From NCBI GenBank assembly GCA_015654535.1, contig JAATGU010000041.1, positions 1 to 53,790 of the forward strand: a stretch of 53,790 bases of DNA. Direction: 5' to 3'. Below are positions 40,583 to 49,075 of the stretch, piece after piece (the first letter of the stretch is position 1; each line of letters starts with the position of its first letter). Source of the DNA: Bacteroidales bacterium. Its GTDB lineage: Bacteria; Bacteroidota; Bacteroidia; Bacteroidales; Bacteroidaceae. The translations under genes were made by a program, and so were the position numbers. The notes under the pieces were generated by a model that was not told the DNA's origin, did no database searches, and saw nothing but the letters and a program-made list of their open reading frames with translations.

Positions 40583-43500
40583 ATGAAAAAGCTTCGCCAC
40601 ATACTCTTTTTGATCTCTGCATTATTGATGCTTTCAGTGGTTTTTTCGTGTGTGGGAACCCCTTCCGCGCAGGAAGTCCGTTTGCTGGATTCGCTCAATC
40701 AACGCTCATATGACTTACGGTATAAGTATCTCGATTCTTCCTATCAGGAAGCGTATCAGGCTTATCGCAAAGCCGATTCTTATGATCAGGGCAAGGCGGA
40801 AGCTTGCAACAATCTGGGCTTTTGTGCATTCATGCGGATGGACTTTGACAGGGCGGAGCGTTATTATAAAGAGGTGCATGATCTCACTCAGAATGAACTT
40901 GAACTGGTTATTGCCGATATTGGGTTAATGAAGATTTATCAGCGGACTTCGATGAACAAGGAGTATTATGACTGCCGGAACAGTGCTGTCCGCCGGATGA
41001 AACGCATTGATGAAGATCAGTCGGTCTTTGTGGATCTACACGAAAGAAACCGCCTGAACTATGCCCGCACGGAGTTCTTCATTGTCTCGGCCATTTATTC
41101 GTATTATTTGCAACAGGAGGAGGAAGCCATCCTTTCGATCAATCAGATTCAGGATGCCGACTTGATGGGAGATACCGCGCAGACTTTATATTATGACTAT
41201 ATCAAAGGCTCTGCCGAACTGTTTGACAAGAGTGATGCCGAGCAGAAGAACGTGGATGAATTTGATGAATTGTTTAAATGCTGGTCGCAGAGTAGGAACA
41301 GGTACATCTATTTTGAGGCAAATAGCCTTCAGGGAATCGCCTCGTTACTTAACAATCAAGACATCTTTACGCAAATCTACCGTAACCGTCCCATAGCGTT
41401 GCAAACGCTCAATGTCTTCTATCACTTTCAGCGTGAGGAAGTCTCGGCTCCGGATACCTTGTTGGCACTCAATCTTGCCCGTACGGCCCTTCAACAATTT
41501 AAAGAGTACAAAGACATTTACCAGATTGCCGGAGCGTATGTTTCTATCGGAAAGTATTATAACATCCACGGGCATTATAACCAGGCGCTGGACTCTCTCG
41601 GCAAGGCGCTGGATTGTGTGAACCTTCACCATAAGCTTTATTATAAGAATGGGAAGAACACGGCGGATCAGCTAAAACCATTCTCCGACCAGGATACCAT
41701 TTATACCGAACTTGGCTGGATTGCCAAAGAGAATATAAAGACGGTGCCGGAGTGGATTGCCCGTATCCGCGAGCAATTGAGCGTGACGTATGCCGGATTA
41801 GGGATGAAAGTGCCGTCTAATTATAACCGGAATATTTATTTGGATATACTCGACTTCACCCGTCAGGACAAGGAACTGGAAAGCCGTTCGCAGGAGTTGG
41901 AGAAAGAAGATCATCAACTCAATGTGCTGTCTGCTTTCGTGTTCTCGGGAATTTTTTTGCTCATCATCCTTTTCTGGATTTTAAATTCCCGTTCCAAGTT
42001 ACGTAACCGGAAACATACCAAGCGACTGCGGGCCACGCTCGAAGTGTGCCAGCGAATCACGGCTTCCATCCCCGTGGACGTGGGAAGCACGGATGAAATA
42101 ATCTCCGCCGTGGGCACGGCTATCCAAGCGGACTTAAAACAACTCTTCCGTGCGCATTCATTGCGGATAGGAATCTTTGATAAAACATCCAAGGAATTTG
42201 TGTACCCTTCTATTGAGGAAGAGGAAAATACTGAGAGTGAACCTGTTGAAGAGAAGTTGATCAAGTCTTCCTTTAATCTTTACCTGCCCGAGGAAGAGAA
42301 TCCCGTGGGCGTGATAGAGCTCTATGCCCATCACCGGATGAACAAGGATGAAAAGGCATTGATGAACGTCATTGCTCCCTACATTGCCTGGACGCTGGGC
42401 AACGGCCTGACCTTTATTTCCTTAGGCGATGAACGTATCCGGCTGGAGAAGCAACGCTATGTCTACGAGCAGCATATCTCCGACAATAAACGCCAGAATC
42501 TTATAAAGAAGGCTTGCATGGCCATTGTCTACGGCATCACGCCCTACATGCACCGCATTATAAATGAAGTGCATAAGCTCACCGATAAAGGTTTTCTAAA
42601 CAACGAGACCATCAAATACGAGAAATATCAGTATGTGGATGAGTTGGTTAGTAAAATCAATGAGTATAACGATATTCTCTCTTTGTGGATCAAGATGAAG
42701 CAAGGCTCGCTAAACCTCAACATTGAGAACTTTGAACTGAATGAGCTGTTTGAAGTCCTGGCCAAGGGAAGGAAGACTTTTGAGATGAAACACCAGACAT
42801 TTGAGGTGGAGCCGGTGAATGCCACCGTGAAAGCGGACAAAGCACTGACAATGTTCATGATTAACACCTTGACCGAGAATGCGAGGAAATATACGCCCGA
42901 AGGTGGAGACATCCGTGTACAAGCTCAGGCGGAGGAAGATTACGTGGAGATCTCTGTAACCGACACGGGTAGAGGAATGTCTCCCGAGGATGTGGAACGG
43001 ATCTTGGGTGAAAAAGTCTACGACTCCAGCCGGATAGGGATGGAAGCGGACGATAAGGAGGAGCTGTTGAAGAGCAAAGGCAGTGGATTCGGATTGATGA
43101 ACTGCAAGGTAATCATAGAGAAATATAGAAAGACCAACGAAGTGTTCAAGGTGTGCCGGTTCAGCATAGAGAGCACCCCGGGCAAAGGCAGTCGCTTCTA
43201 TTTCCGCCTGCCGACGGGGATTCGTAAAACGCTGGGAATACTCCTCTGCCTTCTCCTCACCGCAGGGGTTACCTCCTGTGATAAACGAAGCAGGCCCGTG
43301 AAGAAGAGTTATGTCCGTTCGGATTCCACCACGGTGAAACCGGATAAAAAGTATAATGGCTTGCTCAATGAAGCTTCTCTCTTTGCAGACACCGCGTATT
43401 ATTGCAACGTGATAGAGAATTATCCGTTGGCTTTGCAGTATGCCGACTCAGCCATTTCACGGCTCAATCGTCACTACATGGAGAGTGGCCGTTATCACCG

Positions 43501-45163
43501 CTATCTTATGACGCTCAGAGGGCACGGAACCTCCGCGGAAATATACTGGTGGAACGGACTGTTTGACTCTGATTACTATGTGATACTCGATATCCGTAAC
43601 GAGGCCGCGGTGGCTTTTCTGGCACTCAGGCAATGGGACGACTATCAATATAATAATACCGCTTATTCCCGCCTTTACAAACTGGTGAGCGAAGACTATT
43701 CGTTGGAGGAATATTGTCGTAATCTGGAACATTCCACCAATAATAAGGTAGTGGCCGTTATTCTGTGTGTGCTACTCTTGCTCATCTTTTTAGTCGGCTA
43801 TTATATGCTCTACATCCGTAAGCGGTTGGCCAACCGGTGGAATCTGGAACAAGTGCTGGAGATTAATAAGCAGGTGCTGGCCTCTTCGCTCACCCTCAAA
43901 GATATCCCCCGGCATATTGTGGACAATTGCTTTGAGGGGATCAACGAGTTGCTGACCATCGACATGCTGAGCATTGGCGTGTACAGTGAGGACAGCCATC
44001 AACTCCAGTTTGCCTACAATCCTCATCAGGCAGAGTGGAACGATAGTTCGGCAGAGAGTCAGGAAGAACATGAAACGCTGATTGAAGTGATGCAGCGTTG
44101 TTTTGATTCTCAGGAATATACGGAAGGAAAGCTGACCAACATTCCCGTGTATGGCAATGACCGGATTGATATTTCCGTTCAGGCACTTCCCTTGATGGTG
44201 GAGGTAGGCGAGACGCATCGGTGTGTGGGTGTGCTTGCGTTTCTGCGTCAGCAAGGAAGTGAGCAGGAGAATGACCGGTTGCTCATAGAACTAATCACCA
44301 ACTACGTGGCCATTGTGGTGTTCAACGCGGTAGTGAAACTGGCTACAAAATACCGGGATATAGAGTCGGCGGAAGAGGACACCCTGAGGGCTTCGTGGGA
44401 AGACAGTCTGCTCCATGTGCAGAATATGGTGTTGGACAATTGCCTTTCCACCATCAAGCATGAGACCACGTATTATCCCAACAAGATAAAGCAAATCATC
44501 GATAAACTGGCCAAGCAACCGCTCACTCCCGAAGAGGAAAAAGAAAATGTGGAGACCATCAGCGAGTTAATAGAGTACTATAAAGGAATCTTTAGCATCC
44601 TGAGTTCCTGTGCCGCGAGGCAGTTGGAAGAGGTGACTTTCCGTAGGGGAACGGTGGAGGTGGACGAATTATTGGTTCATGCGCAAAAGTATTTCCGGAA
44701 AATGAGCAAACGTATCCCGAATGCGATTACTTTTGGCACGGAAGCCTGCGGACTAAAGGTGACCGGCGACGCTATTCAATTGCGTTTTCTTTTGGAGAAC
44801 CTCATTGAGGAGTGCTTGTCCTACCCCGGGGAAGGGGAGGTGTTGCTCCAGACCAAAGCGGATGGAGAATATGTCCGTTTCTTGTTTACCGACCACAGAA
44901 GGGATAAAACAGTGGAAGAGCTCAACCAGCTTTTCTATCCCGACCTTGCCCGCATGACGGCTTCCGAGGAGGGGCAGCTCAAAGGAACGGAATATTTAAT
45001 CTGCAAACAGATTATCCGCGATCATGATGAGTTTGCCGGACAGCGGGGATGCCGCATCAATGCTGAGCCAGCCGTGGATGGAGGCTTCACTGTTTACTTC
45101 ACTTTGCCAAGAAGACAAGTCTCTTTAGCAAAGATGAATAAAGGCCTTTTGGATAAAGAGTAA
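40583..45163 (+). CDS. Tandem double sensor-kinase-like membrane protein with TPR domains
   Basis: 1526 residues, two similar halves. First half: lipobox-like VVFSC (Cys23), TPR-rich periplasmic part, helix about 448-467, GAF-like segment, then an HATPase domain with N box NTLTENARKY (about 760), DTGRGM (about 793) and GSGFGL (about 832). Then a second signal-like helix, about 879-898, ending in GVTSC (Cys899), a shorter helical exported part, helix about 1057-1077, another GAF-like part, a HisKA-like KHETTYYP (His1293) and a degenerate ATPase (ENLIEECLSY, then TDHRRD). I recall similar Bacteroides proteins annotated DUF5112/DUF5113. A response regulator gene follows 120 bp downstream. Confidence 0.85.
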   Translation: MKKLRHILFLISALLMLSVVFSCVGTPSAQEVRLLDSLNQRSYDLRYKYLDSSYQEAYQAYRKADSYDQGKAEACNNLGFCAFMRMDFDRAERYYKEVHDLTQNELELVIADIGLMKIYQRTSMNKEYYDCRNSAVRRMKRIDEDQSVFVDLHERNRLNYARTEFFIVSAIYSYYLQQEEEAILSINQIQDADLMGDTAQTLYYDYIKGSAELFDKSDAEQKNVDEFDELFKCWSQSRNRYIYFEANSLQGIASLLNNQDIFTQIYRNRPIALQTLNVFYHFQREEVSAPDTLLALNLARTALQQFKEYKDIYQIAGAYVSIGKYYNIHGHYNQALDSLGKALDCVNLHHKLYYKNGKNTADQLKPFSDQDTIYTELGWIAKENIKTVPEWIARIREQLSVTYAGLGMKVPSNYNRNIYLDILDFTRQDKELESRSQELEKEDHQLNVLSAFVFSGIFLLIILFWILNSRSKLRNRKHTKRLRATLEVCQRITASIPVDVGSTDEIISAVGTAIQADLKQLFRAHSLRIGIFDKTSKEFVYPSIEEEENTESEPVEEKLIKSSFNLYLPEEENPVGVIELYAHHRMNKDEKALMNVIAPYIAWTLGNGLTFISLGDERIRLEKQRYVYEQHISDNKRQNLIKKACMAIVYGITPYMHRIINEVHKLTDKGFLNNETIKYEKYQYVDELVSKINEYNDILSLWIKMKQGSLNLNIENFELNELFEVLAKGRKTFEMKHQTFEVEPVNATVKADKALTMFMINTLTENARKYTPEGGDIRVQAQAEEDYVEISVTDTGRGMSPEDVERILGEKVYDSSRIGMEADDKEELLKSKGSGFGLMNCKVIIEKYRKTNEVFKVCRFSIESTPGKGSRFYFRLPTGIRKTLGILLCLLLTAGVTSCDKRSRPVKKSYVRSDSTTVKPDKKYNGLLNEASLFADTAYYCNVIENYPLALQYADSAISRLNRHYMESGRYHRYLMTLRGHGTSAEIYWWNGLFDSDYYVILDIRNEAAVAFLALRQWDDYQYNNTAYSRLYKLVSEDYSLEEYCRNLEHSTNNKVVAVILCVLLLLIFLVGYYMLYIRKRLANRWNLEQVLEINKQVLASSLTLKDIPRHIVDNCFEGINELLTIDMLSIGVYSEDSHQLQFAYNPHQAEWNDSSAESQEEHETLIEVMQRCFDSQEYTEGKLTNIPVYGNDRIDISVQALPLMVEVGETHRCVGVLAFLRQQGSEQENDRLLIELITNYVAIVVFNAVVKLATKYRDIESAEEDTLRASWEDSLLHVQNMVLDNCLSTIKHETTYYPNKIKQIIDKLAKQPLTPEEEKENVETISELIEYYKGIFSILSSCAARQLEEVTFRRGTVEVDELLVHAQKYFRKMSKRIPNAITFGTEACGLKVTGDAIQLRFLLENLIEECLSYPGEGEVLLQTKADGEYVRFLFTDHRRDKTVEELNQLFYPDLARMTASEEGQLKGTEYLICKQIIRDHDEFAGQRGCRINAEPAVDGGFTVYFTLPRRQVSLAKMNKGLLDKE

Positions 45164-45197
45164 GGCAATATAAAATATAGTGTAGGGATAAATGCAC

Positions 45198-45228
45198 TTA
45201 GCTGTACACCTTTTACTATTTAGCTGTA
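45198..45228 (+). repeat. Two direct TTAGCTGTA repeats, 22-bp period
   Basis: TTAGCTGTA occurs at 45198-45206 and 45220-45228, two helical turns apart, in the 120-bp gap before the response regulator gene. Could be a paired binding site for that regulator. Confidence 0.45.
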
Positions 45229-45283
45229 GGCCGTTTTTTAAATATATATGGAATAATTAGACTAAATATAGGAAGAAAGAAGA

Positions 45284-46012
45284 ATGGAAGAGAAGAAATT
45301 TAAAGTGATCATCGTAGAAGATGTGAAATTGGAGCTAAAGGGAACAGAAGAAATATTTCGTCACGAAATTCCCAATGCCGAAGTGATTGGCACGGCTATG
45401 ACCGAGAAAGAGTTCTGGCCCCTGATAGAAGCGCAGGTGCCCGACCTTGTGTTGCTCGATTTAGGCTTGGGAGGTTCCACCACTATTGGAGTGGATATTT
45501 GTAAGAACATCCGTAAGAAATATAAAGAGGTGCGTGTACTTATATTCACCGGAGAAGTTCTCAACGAAAAGCTTTGGGTGGATGTGCTGAACGCAGGGGC
45601 GGATGGAATAATCCTCAAGACGGGCGAACTGCTCACTAAGACGGACGTGCAGGCAGTGATGGATGGCAAGAAGCTGGTGTTCAACTATCCCATCCTCGAA
45701 AAAATTGTAGATCGCTTCAAAAGATCGGTCACTAACGATGCCCGCCGTCAGGAAGCCGTGATAGACTATGATATTGATGAATACGATGAGCGATTCCTCC
45801 GCCATCTCGCCCTTGGATATACCAAAGATATGATTGCCAATCTCAAAGGAATGCCCTTTGGCGTAAAGTCTTTGGAAAAGCGTCAGAATGATCTGGTTAA
45901 TCGTCTGTTCACAGCCGGCGAACGAAGTGGGGTAAATGCTACCCGACTGGTTGTCCGCGCGCTCGAGCTTCGTATCATCGACCTTGATAATCTTGAAACA
46001 GATGAAGAATAA
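45284..46012 (+). CDS. Response regulator with LuxR-like output, DUF5932-like
   Basis: 242 residues. Receiver domain intact: acidic pair in IIVEDVKLE, phospho-acceptor in PDLVLLDLGLGG, and the conserved lysine in GIILKTGE. The output domain (about 165-235, DERFLRHLALGYTKDMIANLKGM...GVKSLEKRQNDLVNRL) looks like a modified LuxR-type HTH; I recall DUF5932 for it. Likely phosphorylated by the tandem kinase upstream. The next gene, an AbgT transporter, overlaps it by 11 bp. In contrast to the two Asn-type LuxR proteins upstream, this one can be phosphorylated. Confidence 0.86.
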   Translation: MEEKKFKVIIVEDVKLELKGTEEIFRHEIPNAEVIGTAMTEKEFWPLIEAQVPDLVLLDLGLGGSTTIGVDICKNIRKKYKEVRVLIFTGEVLNEKLWVDVLNAGADGIILKTGELLTKTDVQAVMDGKKLVFNYPILEKIVDRFKRSVTNDARRQEAVIDYDIDEYDERFLRHLALGYTKDMIANLKGMPFGVKSLEKRQNDLVNRLFTAGERSGVNATRLVVRALELRIIDLDNLETDEE

Positions 46013-47456
46013 GTGGAGAATGCCTCACCCCGCCACGATGTTTTTACTGCTCACCGGAACAGTGATCTTACTATCGTGGATATTTGATATATACGGCCTT
46101 CGCGTTATACATCCCCAAACGGGCGAAGCCATCCGTGTGCAAAGTCTGCTGGGTGCCGAAGGCATTCGCTGGCTACTAAGACACGTGGTGACAAACTTCA
46201 CCGGATTTGCCCCGTTAGGCATGGTGATGGTAGCCATGTTCGGTATGGGCGTGGCAGAACATTCGGGCTTCATCGGAGCCTGCATCCGCCAAAGCATCAA
46301 GAAGAACACCAGTGAGCGAGTGGTCATTCTCTTGGTTATCTTCCTCGGTATCCTTTCCAATGTGGTGGGAGACGCCGGATACATCGTCCTTATCCCCATC
46401 GCGGCCACCCTCTTCCAGTCGGTTTCGCTACATCCCGTGGCAGGAGTGGTCACCGCCTATGTATCCGTGGCCTGCGGCTTTAGCGCCAATGTTGTGCTGA
46501 GCACACTCGATCCGCTTCTTGCCCGCTACACGCAGGAAGCCGCCGCCACCATGAGTTTCTATCGGGGAAACGTGGGGCCCTTCTCCAATTACTACTTCAT
46601 GTTTGCCTCCACGTTTGTTATTGCCGCCGTAATCTATTATATCACCCGTAAAAATCTGCTTCCCGCCCTGGGCAACTATACCGGAAGCGCCCCTTACGGC
46701 AATTACAAATCCCTTACCCGGAAAGAACAACGCGCCCTCATCATCGCCCTGCTCACCGGAGTAGTTTACGCCCTGATTATCGCATTTGCCACCTTTTCAC
46801 CGTGGGGAATCCTGCGGGGAATCACCGGAAGCCTCACCCGTTCCCCTTTCATCTTTGGAGTCCTTTTCCTCATCTCCTTCGCTTTCGGATTAATGGGAGC
46901 CATCTATGGCTTTGCCTCGGGACGTTATCGTACCGATTCCGATGTAATCAAAGGATTGTCCCAACCCATGCAACTGCTCAGCGTCTATTTTGTCATCGCC
47001 TTCTTCGCCGCGCAGATGTTTGCCTGCTTTGAGTATTCCCATCTCGACAAATGCTTAGCCATCTTGGGAGCCAATCTTCTTACTTCCATCCATACCAATA
47101 GTTTTGTCACCTTGCTTCTGTTCATCCTCTTTACCACGGTGATCAACCTGATTATGGTATCCGCCACCGCCAAGTGGGCATTTATGGCCTTTATCTTTGT
47201 TCCCATGTTTGCCGCCATGGGCATTACTCCCGATTTAACCCAATGCGCTTTCCGCATAGGAGACAGTGCCACTAACGCTATCACCCCTTTCCTGTTCTAT
47301 ATGCCCTTGATACTGGCCTATATGCAGCAATATAACAAACAAGCCACCTATGCTTCCCTGTTTAAGTATACCTGGCGATACTCGCTGTACATCCTCTTGG
47401 CATGGACCGCATTCTTTATTGTTTGGTATTTATTGGACATTCCGTTGGGAATATAA
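46002..47456 (+). CDS. AbgT-family transporter
   Basis: A 484-residue inner-membrane protein with about 12 helices. Family segments: TMFLLLTGTVILLSWIFD, FAPLGMVMVAMFGMGVAEHSG, LGILSNVVGDAGYIVLIP, and SATNAITPFLFYMPL. AbgT proteins move p-aminobenzoyl-glutamate or export sulfonamide-like antimetabolites. I chose ATG 46002 (MKNKWRMPHPATM), overlapping the regulator by 11 bp; the frame opens further upstream but those residues do not belong to the family. Base composition is clearly GC-richer than the AT-rich first half of the window. Co-transcription with the regulator is very likely. Confidence 0.88.
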   Translation: MKNKWRMPHPATMFLLLTGTVILLSWIFDIYGLRVIHPQTGEAIRVQSLLGAEGIRWLLRHVVTNFTGFAPLGMVMVAMFGMGVAEHSGFIGACIRQSIKKNTSERVVILLVIFLGILSNVVGDAGYIVLIPIAATLFQSVSLHPVAGVVTAYVSVACGFSANVVLSTLDPLLARYTQEAAATMSFYRGNVGPFSNYYFMFASTFVIAAVIYYITRKNLLPALGNYTGSAPYGNYKSLTRKEQRALIIALLTGVVYALIIAFATFSPWGILRGITGSLTRSPFIFGVLFLISFAFGLMGAIYGFASGRYRTDSDVIKGLSQPMQLLSVYFVIAFFAAQMFACFEYSHLDKCLAILGANLLTSIHTNSFVTLLLFILFTTVINLIMVSATAKWAFMAFIFVPMFAAMGITPDLTQCAFRIGDSATNAITPFLFYMPLILAYMQQYNKQATYASLFKYTWRYSLYILLAWTAFFIVWYLLDIPLGI

Positions 47457-47475
47457 ATCTTTACCGTTACCTTTG
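47445..47475 (+). promoter_or_regulatory. Promoter of the GNAT/nitrilase fusion gene
   Basis: TTG at 47445-47447, 20 bp, TACCTTTG at 47468-47475. The -33 element lies in the last codons of the AbgT gene. The transcript would carry a leader of about 25 bases before ATG 47506. Confidence 0.75.
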
Positions 47476-47505
47476 CTCTGTACTAATGAATCAATTGTAT
47501 CATTT

Positions 47506-49038
47506 ATGGAACCAATGCACAAAATAAATAAGGTAAAGATCCGTTCGCTGCAACTGGATGACTATGCCCAGCTTTCTCAATCTTTCACCCGAACCTATAC
47601 CGATGGGAGCGATGTATTCTGGACGCACAAACAGATTGAAAAACTTATCAGCATCTTTCCCGAAGGGCAGATCGTGGCAGTGGTGGACAATAAGATTGTG
47701 GGCTGTGCCCTTTCCATCATCGTGGATTACGAGAAGGTGAAGTATGACCACACCTATGCTTCCGTCACCGGACAAGAAACCTTTGACACGCATAACCCGA
47801 AGGGAAATATTCTCTACGGCATAGAAGTCTTTATCCATCCTGAATACCGTGGACTCCGTCTGGCCAGAAGGATGTATGATTACCGTAAAGAGATCTGTGA
47901 AAGCCTCAATCTCAAGGCGATCATGTTTGGTGGAAGAATCCCCAATTACCATCTCTATGCCGAAGATATACGACCCAAAGAGTATATTCAGAAGGTACGT
48001 AAAAAAGAGATCTTCGATCCTGTGCTGACTTTTCAGTTATCCAATGATTTCCATGTGCGGAAGGTGATGACCAATTATCTTCCCAATGATGAGGAATCCA
48101 AGCATTTCGCTTGTCTCTTGCAATGGGATAACATTTACTATCAGCCTCCCACACAAGAGTTTATTCCTCAGAAAACCATCGTAAGAGTAGGACTGGTGCA
48201 ATGGCAGATGCGTAGTTATAACACCATTGACGATGTCTTTGAACAAGTAGAGTTTTTCGTGGACGCGGTGTCCGACTATAAAAGTGACTTCATCCTTTTT
48301 CCCGAATATTTCAATGCGCCGTTGATGGCAAAGTTCAATCATTTAGGGGAATCCGAAGCCATTCGTCAGCTCGCCCAATATACGAACGAGATACGTAAAC
48401 GCTTTATCAACCTGGCCATCAGTTACAATATCAACATCATCACCGGCAGTATGCCCCAACTTCGTGGTGACGATTTGTACAATGTAGGCTTCCTTTGCCG
48501 CAGAGACGGAAGTTATGATACGTACGAAAAGATACACGTTACTCCGGATGAGATCAAGAGCTGGGGGCTTTCGGGCGGTAGAATCATTAAGACCTTTGAT
48601 ACGGACTGCGCCAAAATAGGTATCCTGATTTGTTATGATGTGGAATACCCCGAACTCTCCCGTATCATGGCGGATCAAGGCATGCAGATACTCTTTGTTC
48701 CTTTCCTTACCGACACGCAAAACGGCTATTCCCGCGTGCGGATCTGTGCACAGGCAAGGGCCATAGAGAATGAATGTTTTGTAGTGATAGCCGGAAGTGT
48801 GGGCAATCTGCCAAGAGTGCACAACATGGATATACAATATGCTCAGTCGGGCGTGTTCACTCCCTGCGACTTTGCCTTCCCCACGGATGGAAAATGTGCA
48901 GAAGCCACACCAAACACCGAAATGATTCTGGTGTCCGATGTGGATCTTAATCTGCTCAATGGTTTGCATACGTATGGTAGCGTAAGGAATCTAAAAGACA
49001 GAAGGAATGATCTTTACGAGCTTCGGTTAAAGAAGTGA
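47506..49038 (+). CDS. GNAT acetyltransferase fused to carbon-nitrogen hydrolase
   Basis: 510 residues from ATG 47506 (MEPMHKINKVKIRSLQ); an earlier in-frame opening at 47350 lies within the AbgT gene and is not credible. N-terminal GNAT (about 8-210) with the acetyl-CoA loop IHPEYRGLRLARRMYDYRKEI. C-terminal nitrilase-superfamily domain (about 225-505) with the catalytic triad Glu267 (FPEYFNAP), Lys342 (YEKIHVTP) and Cys376 (ILICYDVEYPEL). The fusion occurs widely in bacteria; substrate unknown, probably an amide whose amine is or becomes acetylated. Confidence 0.92.
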   Translation: MEPMHKINKVKIRSLQLDDYAQLSQSFTRTYTDGSDVFWTHKQIEKLISIFPEGQIVAVVDNKIVGCALSIIVDYEKVKYDHTYASVTGQETFDTHNPKGNILYGIEVFIHPEYRGLRLARRMYDYRKEICESLNLKAIMFGGRIPNYHLYAEDIRPKEYIQKVRKKEIFDPVLTFQLSNDFHVRKVMTNYLPNDEESKHFACLLQWDNIYYQPPTQEFIPQKTIVRVGLVQWQMRSYNTIDDVFEQVEFFVDAVSDYKSDFILFPEYFNAPLMAKFNHLGESEAIRQLAQYTNEIRKRFINLAISYNINIITGSMPQLRGDDLYNVGFLCRRDGSYDTYEKIHVTPDEIKSWGLSGGRIIKTFDTDCAKIGILICYDVEYPELSRIMADQGMQILFVPFLTDTQNGYSRVRICAQARAIENECFVVIAGSVGNLPRVHNMDIQYAQSGVFTPCDFAFPTDGKCAEATPNTEMILVSDVDLNLLNGLHTYGSVRNLKDRRNDLYELRLKK

Positions 49039-49075
49039 TGTAAAGACTAAGAAACGATCAAAGGAGGTTCATTCC

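Noticed and set aside
43790..44254. 154-codon minus-strand ORF inside the tandem kinase gene
   Set aside because: It lies fully antisense to strong coding sequence with clear domain motifs, and its translation has no recognisable pattern. Other antisense frames in 41-49 kb are similar shadows caused by the higher GC there.
40583..45163. Splitting the 1526-residue gene into two genes at the internal signal
   Set aside because: The frame is continuous, there is no stop or clear promoter near 43200, and I recall long homologues of similar size.
45936..46001. Upstream extension of the AbgT gene to 45936
   Set aside because: These codons are out-of-frame regulator sequence; the AbgT-like N-terminus begins after ATG 46002.
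47350..47505. Upstream extension of the GNAT/nitrilase gene to 47350
   Set aside because: The extension lies inside the AbgT gene and reads as out-of-frame AbgT sequence; a good promoter at 47445-47475 supports the start at 47506.
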